From NCBI GenBank assembly GCA_040385645.1, contig JAZKGZ010000016.1, positions 123,888-187,887 of the forward strand: DNA of 64,000 bases. Direction: 5' to 3'. Below are positions 46,287-55,285 of this stretch, one piece after another (the stretch's first letter is position 1; each line of letters opens with the position of its first letter). The position numbers and the translations under genes were made by a program. The DNA is from JANXSS01 sp040385645. Lineage in GTDB: Bacteria > Pseudomonadota > Gammaproteobacteria > Burkholderiales > Burkholderiaceae_D. The notes under the pieces are model-generated. The model did not search any database. It was not told the origin of the DNA and saw nothing but the letters and a program-made list of their open reading frames with translations.

Positions 46287-46580
46287 ATGGTTCTCGAAGT
46301 TGCTGAAATTTACATTCGCGTTGAAGAAAAAGCGCAGTTCGAAATTGCAATCAAACGCGGCATCGACGAAGTCATTAGTCGCGCCAAAGGTTTCGTTCGT
46401 TGCGAAATCAGGCATGGCATCGAGGCACCCGAGCGTTACCTGCTCATGATCGAGTGGCAAACCCTGGAAAATCACACTGTGGATTTCCGCACATCCCCTG
46501 CTTTTCAAGCCTGGCGTGGACTGGTCGGCCCATTTTTTGCCACGCCACCGAAGGTCGAACACTTCCGATTGCTGCAATGA
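46287..46580 (+). CDS. ABM-domain (antibiotic biosynthesis monooxygenase-like) protein
   Basis: A 97-residue ferredoxin-like-fold protein. VLEVAEIYIRVEEKAQFEIAIKRGIDEVISRAKGFVRCEIRHG, LLMIEWQTLENHTVDFRTSPAFQAWR and a final PKVEHFRLL strand match the dimeric ABM family (YgiN, heme-degrading and quinol oxidases). Which cofactor or substrate it uses is unknown. It likely shares the glnS transcript. Confidence 0.85.
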   Translation: MVLEVAEIYIRVEEKAQFEIAIKRGIDEVISRAKGFVRCEIRHGIEAPERYLLMIEWQTLENHTVDFRTSPAFQAWRGLVGPFFATPPKVEHFRLLQ

Positions 46581-46635
46581 CATGATCGCGGTATAGTTTT
46601 CGCAATCGTTCTCCTTAATCGCGCCAGGAAATCAG

Positions 46636-47016
46636 ATGTCAAAACGTCATACTCAGATTATTCTCGCCGATGCCCGTGCTGGAATGACGCTTTCGGACCC
46701 GATCCTGGATACCAAAGGCAATTTGTTGCTGCCGGAGGGGACACTATTGACGGGGGCCATCCTCGAATCACTTCGACGGCACCAAATCGATACGCTTGCC
46801 GTGGCCGGCGCTGAAATCTCCGATGCCGAAGAAAACGCCGAGCGTCAGAACCGCCTGGCACGTGTCGAAAAATTATTTCGGCAACCAGGTACTGCTGCAA
46901 ACACGGCTTCAGATACCACTCGAGGAGTCGCTTTGCAAACGGCCGCTACCGAGGCGCAAGCCACTGAAATTTTGTATCAGTATATCCGCGATTTTCGTGC
47001 AGGTGCCGCATCATGA
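46636..47016 (+). CDS. Hypothetical protein translationally coupled to an HDOD gene
   Basis: A 126-residue protein with an N-terminal beta-rich segment (ARAGMTLSDPILDTKGNLLLPEGTLLTGAILESLRRHQID). This type of segment is usually found fused to HD-GYP or HDOD domains. A charged linker and a short C-terminal helix follow. The stop overlaps the start of the HDOD gene (ATGA), so the two are likely made together and may interact. The function is inferred from this linkage only. Confidence 0.7.
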   Translation: MSKRHTQIILADARAGMTLSDPILDTKGNLLLPEGTLLTGAILESLRRHQIDTLAVAGAEISDAEENAERQNRLARVEKLFRQPGTAANTASDTTRGVALQTAATEAQATEILYQYIRDFRAGAAS

Positions 47017-47882
47017 GCCTTCCGCCTGACCAATTACAGATACATAAAATCGATCCGAGCGACGTCATTCGTCGGCTACAAAATTTGCCGACGCTTTCAG
47101 CGGTCGTGGTCGATCTGCTTAATTGCGTGGATCAGGAAGACATGGACATCGGCACCCTGGCCGCCAAGGTATCCCATGACCAGGCGCTCACAGCGCGAAC
47201 GCTTCGATTCGCCAACTCCTCATTTTTTGGTAGCCAATCGAAAATTACGACTATTCCACAGGCGATTTCCTTGCTGGGCCTGCAAAGCGTACGACATCTC
47301 ATCACGGCAACCGCACTGGCCGGTCATTTTCCCGACGGTCAATGCCAAGGTTTCGATTCGCGTGCTTTCTGGCGACACTCGATTGCCACCGCGGTGTGCT
47401 GCAAGGTTATTGCAATGCACCTGCATTTGAATCAGGATTACGCGTTTACGGCGGGGCTGCTGCACGACATAGGGCGGCTCGTTTTAGTAAGTTGCTTCCC
47501 CCAACATTATGCTGCTGCGATTGCATACCGCACTAGCCTCGACTGTCACTTGCTTGTTGCCGAACGTGCTGTGTTGGGTACGGACCACGTAGTGACAGGC
47601 CAGGCACTTGCTGCACATTGGAATTTTTCCGAAATCATTCAAAAAGCAATTACCGGCCATCACACACCCGATACCTTTGGCCATGCATCGATCGCATCGG
47701 TGGTGCATGTTGCCAATTCCATCGTACATGCTCTCGACCTTGCAGAAATGGAAGACGATATCGTCGCGCCCGTTTCGAAAACTGCCTGGGATGGGATGGG
47801 CATGTCCAGCGATGACTATGCCCGCATCTTCCGCGAAACGGAGATGCAGTTCGAGGCCGTCAGCCAGGCACTGTTCAGCTGA
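47013..47882 (+). CDS. HDOD-domain signalling protein
   Basis: Single HDOD domain filling most of 289 residues. The N-terminal VIRRLQNLPTLSAVVVDLLNCV, the ALTARTLRFANSSFFG helix, ITTIPQAISLLGLQSVRHLI and the retained AGLLHDIGRLVL are typical. HDOD proteins are metal-free or degenerate HD relatives used in regulation of motility, stress or c-di-GMP output. Its small partner is encoded immediately upstream. Confidence 0.87.
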   Translation: MSLPPDQLQIHKIDPSDVIRRLQNLPTLSAVVVDLLNCVDQEDMDIGTLAAKVSHDQALTARTLRFANSSFFGSQSKITTIPQAISLLGLQSVRHLITATALAGHFPDGQCQGFDSRAFWRHSIATAVCCKVIAMHLHLNQDYAFTAGLLHDIGRLVLVSCFPQHYAAAIAYRTSLDCHLLVAERAVLGTDHVVTGQALAAHWNFSEIIQKAITGHHTPDTFGHASIASVVHVANSIVHALDLAEMEDDIVAPVSKTAWDGMGMSSDDYARIFRETEMQFEAVSQALFS

Positions 47883-47959
47883 TTTTTCAGTTACTTTCAT
47901 CAGATCAAACGCCCCGCCGTTCAAGCTCCCTGCTTCGCGCGTCAACCTTTTGGGCCTCC

Positions 47960-49411
47960 ATGGCTACGCACACCTTTCTTTGGCACGATTACGAAACCTT
48001 CGGTGTTCAGCCGCGCCGCGACCGCCCGGCTCAGTTTGCAGCGATTCGAACCGATGCCGAGCTCAAGGAAATCGGCGAGCCGCTCATGCTGTACTGTAAG
48101 CCGGCACCCGACTACCTGCCGGATCCACAATCCTGCCTCATTACCGGCATCACTCCCCAGCATTGTTTACAACACGGGATCGCGGAACATGCCTTCGCAT
48201 CTAGCATTGAGCAGGCATTTTCGGCCGCGGGTACGATTGGTGTCGGTTACAACACGATTCGTTTTGATGACGAAATCACGCGGTTCATGTTTTGGCGCAA
48301 TCTGATCGATCCGTATGCGAGAGAATGGCAAAATAATTGCGGCAGATGGGATATTCTAGATTTGGTGCGTACCGCCTATGCTCTGCGTCCCGAAGGCATC
48401 GAGTGGCCACGCCATGAAGATGGGCGGGCCAGCTTCAAATTAGAGGATTTGACAGCGGCAAACGGTCTGATGCATGACAGCGCGCACGACGCACTGTCGG
48501 ATGTACGCGCGACGATTGCTCTGGCACGACTGATTCGTCAGTGCCAGCCGAAGCTTTTCGACTTCTGCGTTGCCTTGCACAAAAAAGACCGCGTCGCGGA
48601 AGAAATAGGCTGGCCACAGCAACGCCCCTTTTTGCATGTGACCGGCATGGTACCGGCCGAGCGCGGTTGTCTCGCACTCATGTGGCCCCTGGCGATGCAT
48701 CCCACCAACCGAAATGAACTGATCGTTTGGGATCTGGCACACGACCCCCGTATGCTCAAAGACATGGACGTCGCCGAAATCCGGTTGCGAATGTTCACCA
48801 AAGCCGACGCCTTGCCGGATGATGTGGCCCGCCTGCCGGTCAAAACGATCCATCTCAACAAATCCCCGGTCGTGATCGGCAACTTGAAAACGCTTTCTCA
48901 AGCACGCGCTCTTCATTGGCAAATTGACTTACCCACGGCGATGGCGCATGCAGGGTTCGCAGTAGCCGATCCACCGGCTGCGACGGTATGGGAGCAGGTG
49001 TTTCTTCGCCCCGAACGCGTGCCCGCCGACGTCGACGAAGATCTGTATGGAGCATTCATCGGCAACAACGATCGCCGCAAATTGGCCGAGTTACGTGAAA
49101 TGACACCCGAGAAATTAGCGACTGCCATCCTAAGCTTTGACGACCCAAGAATGTCGGAACTGGTTTTTCGTTACCGTGCCAGAAATTTCCCGGAAACCCT
49201 CAATGCTCCTGATCGCAAGAGTTGGGACCAACACCGACGTGAGCGCCTGTTTGATGGCGAGGCCGACGCCCGCACTGTCGAGCAACTGTTCGACCAGATC
49301 GACCTGTTGTCGGAAAACATGAGCGAACAAGACGACCGCACCGAACAGCATCAGCAAATACTAGCCGACCTTTACGATTATGCAGAAATGATTGCACCGG
49401 AGCGCATTTAA
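47960..49411 (+). CDS. sbcB: Exodeoxyribonuclease I SbcB
   Basis: 3'-5' exonuclease on single-stranded DNA used in repair and recombination. The 483 residues have the DEDDh catalytic residues: Asp and Glu in WHDYETFG (about 10), Asp in LDLVRTAYAL..., and HDALSDVRATIALA (about 175). They are followed by the SH3-like and C-terminal helical domains (FRYRARNFPETL). Its stop TAA directly abuts the ATG of the S9 peptidase gene. Confidence 0.95.
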   Translation: MATHTFLWHDYETFGVQPRRDRPAQFAAIRTDAELKEIGEPLMLYCKPAPDYLPDPQSCLITGITPQHCLQHGIAEHAFASSIEQAFSAAGTIGVGYNTIRFDDEITRFMFWRNLIDPYAREWQNNCGRWDILDLVRTAYALRPEGIEWPRHEDGRASFKLEDLTAANGLMHDSAHDALSDVRATIALARLIRQCQPKLFDFCVALHKKDRVAEEIGWPQQRPFLHVTGMVPAERGCLALMWPLAMHPTNRNELIVWDLAHDPRMLKDMDVAEIRLRMFTKADALPDDVARLPVKTIHLNKSPVVIGNLKTLSQARALHWQIDLPTAMAHAGFAVADPPAATVWEQVFLRPERVPADVDEDLYGAFIGNNDRRKLAELREMTPEKLATAILSFDDPRMSELVFRYRARNFPETLNAPDRKSWDQHRRERLFDGEADARTVEQLFDQIDLLSENMSEQDDRTEQHQQILADLYDYAEMIAPERI

Positions 49412-51391
49412 ATGGCAACGTTCGAATCTTCGAGCCCGCGATCGGCACCTTACGGCACATGGCGGTCCCCCATCACAACGGAGGCGATCGTCGCCGACAC
49501 AGTAGGCCTGGACCAGATTGCCATCGACGGTAACGATATCTACTGGATCGAAAATCGCGCCAGTCAACAGGGAAGATGCGTGCTGGTACGCAACCGGGAC
49601 GGCAACAACGAAGACATCACACCACCACCCTGGAGCGTGCGCACCCGCGTGCATGAATACGGTGGTGGCGCGTACACGGTGGCCGACGCCAGTGTGTATT
49701 TCTCCAACCTTGCCGATCAGGGCTTCTATCGCATCGATGCTGTTAGCAATGGGGACGGACCACGGATGCCTGTGGCGATTACCCGCAGCAATGACGCCAC
49801 GCGGCGCTATGCCGATGCCGTGATCGATCATCGGCGTCATCGGTTGATCGCCGTCTGCGAAAAACATTCCGAAACATCCGGCGAACCAATCAATATGATC
49901 GTCGCAATCGATATCAGCGGCCAACGCGACGACGAAGTATTAGCCGACAACCATGATTTTTTTGCTTCACCCCGATTGAGTCCTGATGGAAGTCAGCTTG
50001 CCTGGCTGTCGTGGGATCACCCGGATATGCCGTGGGACGGCACTTCCTTATGGCTCGCAGCGATCGACGAGGCCGGTCTGCTCGGCAAACCTCGGTTGAT
50101 TGCGGGAGGCCGCCGCGAATCAATTTTTCAGCCGGCTTGGTCGCCCTCGGGCGAGTTGCATTTCGTGTCCGATCTCAGCGGCTGGTGGAATCTTTACCGA
50201 CTTGGGTCCGATAGCGCTCAAGCGCTATACCCGATGGCAGCGGAATTTGGTCGGGCGCAGTGGACTTTCGGCGTCACGACCTATGGCTTTACGCAACACG
50301 GCGACCTTCTGTGCAGCTATGTTCAAGACGGCAATTGGCAGCTTGCACGCCTCGAGCGAACGACACTAGCGCTTACGCCGTTATGCCTGCCTTTTCGACA
50401 CATCAGCGACCTCAAAATCGGCAACAACTTTGCCGTGTTCATCGGCGGAGCGCCTGACATTGCCAGTTCCGTCGTACGCCTCGATCTCGACGATATGACA
50501 TGGCAGATATTACGACGCGCGACCACACTCGACATAGATAATGCGTATCTTTCGATTCCGACTGCAATCGAATTTCCCACGACGAACGATCTCAGCGCGC
50601 ATGCGTTTTTTTATGCGCCAAAGAACCGCGATTTCAAGGCATGTGCCGACGAGCGTCCGCCCCTTCTCGTCCTTAATCACGGCGGCCCGACCTCGACAGC
50701 CAATCCAACGCTCAATCTCTCCATCCAATTTTGGACCAGTCGCGGTTTCGCGGTGGTCGACGTCAACTACGGCGGTAGCACCGGATACGGCCGCGCCTAC
50801 CGTGAACGGTTGTACGGGCAGTGGGGGATCGTGGATGTGGAAGATGCAATTTCCGCCGCGCGGTTTTTGGTCGCGCGCGGCGATGTCGATGTTGAGCGGC
50901 TGATCATTCGAGGCAGCAGCGCCGGCGGTTACACAACTCTGGCGGCACTGACGTTTCATAATTATTTTAAGGCCGGGGCGAGCTACTACGGCGTCAGCGA
51001 TCTGGAAGCGCTGGCACGCGATTGCCACAAATTCGAGTCGCGTTATCTCGACCACCTGATCGGCCCTTACCCAGCCGAGCAAGCCACCTATCGGGCACGA
51101 TCGCCGATTCACCACGTCGATCGCCTGTCGGTGCCCTTAATTCTGTTTCAGGGATTGGAAGACAAAGTAGTGCCGCCCAACCAGTCGCAAATGATGTTCG
51201 ATGCATTAAATGAAAAAAGACTGCCGGTAGCATACATTACGTTTGCCGAGGAGCAGCACGGGTTTCGTCGCGCGCAAAACATCAAGCACGCCTTGGAAGC
51301 CGAGTTCTACTTTTACGCAAACGTATTCGGCTTTGCCGCAAGCGATTTGTCAGTTCTTATCGATATAAAAAATCTGCCAGCATTGCAATGA
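49412..51391 (+). CDS. Prolyl oligopeptidase family (S9) serine peptidase
   Basis: Probable cytosolic oligopeptidase of 659 residues. The N-terminal half (about 20-370) forms beta-propeller blades with repeated SPDGSQLAWLSWDHPDMPWDGT-type motifs. The C-terminal alpha/beta-hydrolase has LNHGGPTS, the nucleophile GSSAGGYTT (about 510), Asp in GLEDKVVPP and His in EEQHGF. It resembles dipeptidyl peptidase/acylaminoacyl peptidase-type members. It starts at the base after the sbcB stop, with a TAAATG junction, and overlaps the next gene by four bases. Confidence 0.92.
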   Translation: MATFESSSPRSAPYGTWRSPITTEAIVADTVGLDQIAIDGNDIYWIENRASQQGRCVLVRNRDGNNEDITPPPWSVRTRVHEYGGGAYTVADASVYFSNLADQGFYRIDAVSNGDGPRMPVAITRSNDATRRYADAVIDHRRHRLIAVCEKHSETSGEPINMIVAIDISGQRDDEVLADNHDFFASPRLSPDGSQLAWLSWDHPDMPWDGTSLWLAAIDEAGLLGKPRLIAGGRRESIFQPAWSPSGELHFVSDLSGWWNLYRLGSDSAQALYPMAAEFGRAQWTFGVTTYGFTQHGDLLCSYVQDGNWQLARLERTTLALTPLCLPFRHISDLKIGNNFAVFIGGAPDIASSVVRLDLDDMTWQILRRATTLDIDNAYLSIPTAIEFPTTNDLSAHAFFYAPKNRDFKACADERPPLLVLNHGGPTSTANPTLNLSIQFWTSRGFAVVDVNYGGSTGYGRAYRERLYGQWGIVDVEDAISAARFLVARGDVDVERLIIRGSSAGGYTTLAALTFHNYFKAGASYYGVSDLEALARDCHKFESRYLDHLIGPYPAEQATYRARSPIHHVDRLSVPLILFQGLEDKVVPPNQSQMMFDALNEKRLPVAYITFAEEQHGFRRAQNIKHALEAEFYFYANVFGFAASDLSVLIDIKNLPALQ

Positions 51392-51624
51392 AAAACCAGA
51401 GACATACAAAACAACTGACCTTCGAACTCAATGACGATCATGTCGAATTAAATCAACTTCTCAAGTTGGTAGGGCTATGCGAAAGCGGCGGTGCCGGCAA
51501 AATGCTGGTCGCTTCCGGTGCAGTGAAGGTAGATCGTCGCGTCGAATTACGTAAGACTTGCAAGATCAGGGCCGGGCAGGTCGTAGAATTCACCGATGTG
51601 ACCATACTTGTCAGCAAGCCATAA
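51388..51624 (+). CDS. S4 RNA-binding domain protein (YbcJ/YaaA type)
   Basis: A 78-residue protein made of one S4 domain (VELNQLLKLVGLCESGGAGKMLVASGAVKVDRRVELRKTCKIRAGQVVEF). It probably binds structured RNA in the cytoplasm. ATGA overlap with the S9 peptidase gene shows translational coupling. Confidence 0.87.
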   Translation: MKNQRHTKQLTFELNDDHVELNQLLKLVGLCESGGAGKMLVASGAVKVDRRVELRKTCKIRAGQVVEFTDVTILVSKP

Positions 51625-51879
51625 AGCGTCGTCGTTGTAGGCACCGACAATTCTGAACCACTGTTTTGCACTAGCTGTCATCGACGAAATTTCTTTTGTT
51701 AATTTACGCCCGAATCAGTGCCGATCATGCCTGAAAGCGCGGTGGAAAACAAAGGTTAGGGACTTATCCCAGTACACTTCGTTGCATAAATGTTAAGTGC
51801 GGCGGTCTAAAAATCTCGTACGGCTAGCGTAACAATCTACGCTCGGCGACCAAATTAAATCTGAATACAGGGTGAGCAA

Positions 51880-52770
51880 ATGAAATGGGAAGGCAATCGG
51901 GAAAGTAATAATGTAGAAGACGTGCGCGGCAGTGGAGGCGGAGGTGGCGGCTTCAATCTCGGTGGGCGTTCTATCGGTATAGGTTCGATTGCCATTGCCC
52001 TCGTGGCCTCCTATTTTTTTGGCATTAATCCCCTGACCGTACTTAATTTGTTAAACGGCGGTGGCATACCGACGCCAGCGTCACAAGAACAGCAAGGGCA
52101 GCGATCGCAACCGCAGGCACCGGCGAGCGACCGCACCACTCGCCTGGTATCGACCGTCCTGGCCGATACCGAAGACACCTGGGCACAGTTGTTTTCAGCA
52201 CGTGGAGCACGTTATGCAGCTCCAAAATTACAAATCTTTTCTGGAAGCACATCGACCGCATGCGGCACCGGACAGACCGCCAGCGGTCCGTTCTATTGCC
52301 CAGGCGACCAAAAGATCTATATCGATTTGGCCTTCTATAAACTGATGCAACAGCGCTTCCAAGTCTCGAGCGACTTCGCACAAGCATATGTGATCGCGCA
52401 CGAAGTCGGCCATCATGTGCAGAATATTTCCGGCACAATGGCCAAGGTCGAAGCTGCACGCGAACGGGCCAGCCCGTCGCAGTCAAATGTATTATCAGTA
52501 CGTCTTGAACTGCAGGCCGATTGCTATGCAGGTGTCTGGGCATTCCATGCTAATCAATCACGCAGCATTCTCGAAGCAGGCGATGTCGAAGCAGCACTTG
52601 CCGCCGCCACCGCAATTGGCGACGACGCCCTGCAGCAGCAGGGACAAGGCTATGTCGTTCCCGATTCTTTTACCCACGGCTCGTCCGCACAACGGGTGCG
52701 ATGGTTTAAACGCGGTATCGAATCGGGCGACATGGCAAGCTGCAACACATTCGAGACGAAGCAACTGTAA
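51880..52770 (+). CDS. YpfJ-family neutral zinc metallopeptidase-like protein
   Basis: A 296-residue protein. The N-terminal DVRGSGGGGGGFNLGG stretch is followed by one membrane span (SIAIALVASYFFGINPLTVLNLL). An alpha/beta zincin-like domain contains YCPGDQKIYIDLAFY, HEVGHHVQNISG (metal site, about 172) and ELQADCYAGVWA. This matches the YpfJ/DUF-type neutral zinc metallopeptidases; proteolysis has not been shown for most members. It is convergent with phaB. Confidence 0.9.
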   Translation: MKWEGNRESNNVEDVRGSGGGGGGFNLGGRSIGIGSIAIALVASYFFGINPLTVLNLLNGGGIPTPASQEQQGQRSQPQAPASDRTTRLVSTVLADTEDTWAQLFSARGARYAAPKLQIFSGSTSTACGTGQTASGPFYCPGDQKIYIDLAFYKLMQQRFQVSSDFAQAYVIAHEVGHHVQNISGTMAKVEAARERASPSQSNVLSVRLELQADCYAGVWAFHANQSRSILEAGDVEAALAAATAIGDDALQQQGQGYVVPDSFTHGSSAQRVRWFKRGIESGDMASCNTFETKQL

Positions 52771-52781
52771 TCACCAAAAAA

Positions 52782-53522
52782 TCAATACATGTGCTGGCCA
52801 CCATTGATCGCGATGTTTGCACCTGTTAAGAAGGCCGCCTCATCGGAGGCGAGATAAGCGACTAACCCAGCAACTTCTTCCGGCTTGCCAAGTCTTGCCA
52901 TCGGTATTTGCGGAATAATTTTCGTATTCAACACATCGGGTGCAATCGCCATGACCATTTTCGTGCCGATGTAGCCCGGCGAGATCGTGTTGACAGTCAC
53001 TTGCTTTTTCGCAACCTCTAACGCCAATGCTTTTGTAAATCCGTGCATACCAGCTTTTGCAGCAGAATAGTTCGTTTGACCAAACGCGCCCTTTTGTCCA
53101 TTCACCGACGAAATATTGATGATCCGGCCCCATCCACGTTCAACCATACCGTCACATACTGGTTTCGTCATGTTGAAAACGGAGTCCAAATTCGTTTTCA
53201 TCACTGCATCCCAATTCGTTTTATCCATTTTTTTGAACGTCATATCACGGGTGATACCGGCATTATTGATCAACACATCCACTGGACCAACCTCCGTTTC
53301 AACTTGCCGAACGCACGCTTGTGCGGAATCGTAATCGGCAACGTCACACTCAAACGCCCGAAAATCGAATCCGAGATTTCTCATCGATTTAAGCCAGGCT
53401 TCGGATTTTGTATTGCCTGGAGAATAAGTTGTCACTACACGGTAGCCTAGCGCCGCCAATTTGATGCAAACCGCTTCACCTAATCCACCCATTCCACCTG
53501 TTACCAATGCAACTCTTGCCAT
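52782..53522 (-). CDS. phaB: Acetoacetyl-CoA reductase PhaB
   Basis: NADPH-dependent reduction of acetoacetyl-CoA to (R)-3-hydroxybutyryl-CoA for PHB synthesis. The 246-residue SDR has VTGGMGGLGEAV (cofactor), NNAGITRDMTFKKM, ISSVNGQKGAFGQTNYSAAKAG with the Ser-Tyr-Lys triad, and the C-terminal ANIAINGGQHMY. GGAG before the ATG at 53522 sets the start. It follows phaA by 118 bases on the same strand; phaC is not in the window. Confidence 0.94.
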   Translation of the reverse strand: MARVALVTGGMGGLGEAVCIKLAALGYRVVTTYSPGNTKSEAWLKSMRNLGFDFRAFECDVADYDSAQACVRQVETEVGPVDVLINNAGITRDMTFKKMDKTNWDAVMKTNLDSVFNMTKPVCDGMVERGWGRIINISSVNGQKGAFGQTNYSAAKAGMHGFTKALALEVAKKQVTVNTISPGYIGTKMVMAIAPDVLNTKIIPQIPMARLGKPEEVAGLVAYLASDEAAFLTGANIAINGGQHMY

Positions 53523-53640
53523 TATTAACTCCATTTATTTACGACATATCCACGGTATCCACAAAACCGGTAAAAGCGACGCTTATTTCGGCTAAGGCTT
53601 CATGTGTTTTTTTGCTTAAGCGCTAATCCCCACCCAGGCA

Positions 53641-54816
53641 TCAACGCTCGATAGCAAGTGCAACGCCCATTCCACCGCCGATGCACAGGCTAGCCAGGCC
53701 ACGCTTCGCATCGCGTCTAATCATTTCGTGCAACAACGTAACAAGTACTCGACACCCGGATGCGCCAATCGGATGGCCAATCGCAATCGCGCCGCCATTC
53801 ACATTAATTTTGCTAGTATCCCAGCCCATCTCACGATTAACAGCAATTGCCTGCGCGGCAAACGCCTCATTGATTTCCATCAAATCGAGATCGGTATGTG
53901 TCCAACCAGCCTTCTGTAAGCAGCGTTGCGACGCAGGCACCGGCCCCATTCCCATGATTGTTGGATCCAAACCAGCGGAAGCATACGCTTTGATGGTTGC
54001 CAGAACAGTCAGCCCAAGTTCGCGTGCACGGGTTGCAGTCATCATCACAACGGCAGCAGCGCCATCGTTAATACCTGACGCATTCCCAGCAGTGACGGTA
54101 CCGTCTTTCGCAAACGCAGGGCGTAAGCCCGACAATGATTCAATCGTGGTGCCATGTTTGACGAATTCGTCAGTATCGAAAGTAATCGAGCCTTTTTTTT
54201 GCGGAATTTCAAGAGCTAGAATTTCGTCTTTGAATTTTCCAGCTTTCTGCGCTGCCTCTGCTTTGTTTTGCGACGCGACTGCAAATTCATCTTGTTCTTG
54301 CCGAGAAATATTATATTTTTTAGCAATATTTTCAGCCGTTACGCCCATATGATATTGGCTGTATACATCCCAAAGCCCATCGACGATCATTGTGTCGACC
54401 AACTTGGCATCACCCATACGAAATCCATCACGAGAGCCGTTTAAAACATGCGGAGAAGCGCTCATATTTTCCTGGCCACCAGCAATGATGATGTCGGCGT
54501 CACCGCACATCAACGCCTGAGCTGCCAAATGCGTTGCCTTCAACCCGCTACCGCACACTTTGCCAACGGTAAAAGCCGGCACCATGTCAGGCAAACCTGA
54601 TTTGATCACAGCCTGCCGCGCAGGATTTTGACCACATCCTGCCGTAAGCACCTGCCCGAGAATAACTTCACTGACCAACTCGGGATTCAACCCGGTCCTG
54701 TCTAACAACCCTTTGATCACATACGCGCCGAGATCAGCGGCGCTAATTTTCGCGACACTACCGCCAAACTTTCCGACTGCTGTACGCAACGCTCCAACTA
54801 TCACGATGTCATCCAT
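53641..54816 (-). CDS. phaA: Acetyl-CoA acetyltransferase (beta-ketothiolase) PhaA
   Basis: Condenses two acetyl-CoA to acetoacetyl-CoA, the first PHB step. The 391-residue thiolase has the acyl Cys in GKVCGSGLKATHLAAQ (about 88), NEAFAAQ, GHPIGASGCR and the final CIGGGMG with the second Cys. GGAGG eight bases before the ATG at 54816 sets the start. It is first in the phaA-phaB pair. Confidence 0.95.
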   Translation of the reverse strand: MDDIVIVGALRTAVGKFGGSVAKISAADLGAYVIKGLLDRTGLNPELVSEVILGQVLTAGCGQNPARQAVIKSGLPDMVPAFTVGKVCGSGLKATHLAAQALMCGDADIIIAGGQENMSASPHVLNGSRDGFRMGDAKLVDTMIVDGLWDVYSQYHMGVTAENIAKKYNISRQEQDEFAVASQNKAEAAQKAGKFKDEILALEIPQKKGSITFDTDEFVKHGTTIESLSGLRPAFAKDGTVTAGNASGINDGAAAVVMMTATRARELGLTVLATIKAYASAGLDPTIMGMGPVPASQRCLQKAGWTHTDLDLMEINEAFAAQAIAVNREMGWDTSKINVNGGAIAIGHPIGASGCRVLVTLLHEMIRRDAKRGLASLCIGGGMGVALAIER

Positions 54817-55046
54817 GTAATCCTCCATAAGTGTTATTTTTTTGATTATGTTTTAGGCAAAACGGCGTCAGCCACAATCTTTTCCCCACAATCACCAATT
54901 GAATCAGCAATTCCAGCAGTACAGTCGTCCGAAAGCCGGACAATTTGAATGATAGTGTCAGCAAGTCATACGATGCTTGCGTTAGATTCAACCAAGTGCT
55001 TCGCAAGCAAACATAATGATCGGTTTTTATTTTTAAAAAATACTAT
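54817..55046. other. Promoter region of phaA, ancestral flank of tRNA-Thr
   Basis: An AT-rich stretch that should contain the phaA promoter on the minus strand. A CATAAT -10-like hexamer is visible on that strand near 54847 but its -35 is poor. No gene is seen. Confidence 0.45.
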
Positions 55047-55080
55047 AAAAAAAAACCGGCACCTATTCATGGTACCGGCT
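55047..55080 (-). terminator. Original terminator of tRNA-Thr, now left of the island
   Basis: Stem GGTACCGG pairs with CCGGTGCC (one wobble) around a seven-base loop. On the minus strand it is followed by nine T. It sits 28 bases beyond the 3' tRNA fragment, so before integration it terminated the tRNA transcript; it is now cut off from the tRNA promoter by 8.8 kb. Confidence 0.8.
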
Positions 55081-55108
55081 TTTGCTCATATGCTTTTGCT
55101 TTGACTGA

Positions 55109-55156
55109 TGGTGCTGATGAGACGAATCGAACGCCCGACCTACTGATTACGAATCA
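55109..55156 (-). repeat. Island attachment site, 48-bp copy (3' fragment of tRNA-Thr)
   Basis: Identical over 48 bases to the 3' part of the tRNA-Thr gene at the right end, from the encoded CCA (TGG on the plus strand) through the T arm to the anticodon loop. Flanking bases differ at once on both sides (A/T on the left, A/G on the right). It is the junction distal to the intact tRNA and close to the integrase gene. Confidence 0.93.
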
Positions 55157-55240
55157 ATGACTTGAATCAACATCCACAATAATCAGCCAACGAATCAATT
55201 ACTTACCCAGCACCCGCCTTGCAACTCCGCATTCCTGCGT

Positions 55241-55266
55241 GCTACCCTGTACGGTATTAGGGTAGC
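55241..55266. promoter_or_regulatory. Inverted GCTACCC pair upstream of the integrase gene
   Basis: GCTACCC and GGGTAGC are arranged as a perfect inverted repeat with a 12-base spacer, ending 20 bases before the integrase ATG. The same heptamer recurs four times at the right end of the island, so these are candidate integrase arm-binding sites that could also autoregulate int. Confidence 0.6.
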
Positions 55267-55285
55267 AAATCAGGAGTTCGCAAGT

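Noticed and set aside
49518..49823. Overlapping small genes inside the S9 peptidase gene
   Set aside because: Several frames are open by chance in this gene; none has a ribosome-binding site or recognisable sequence.
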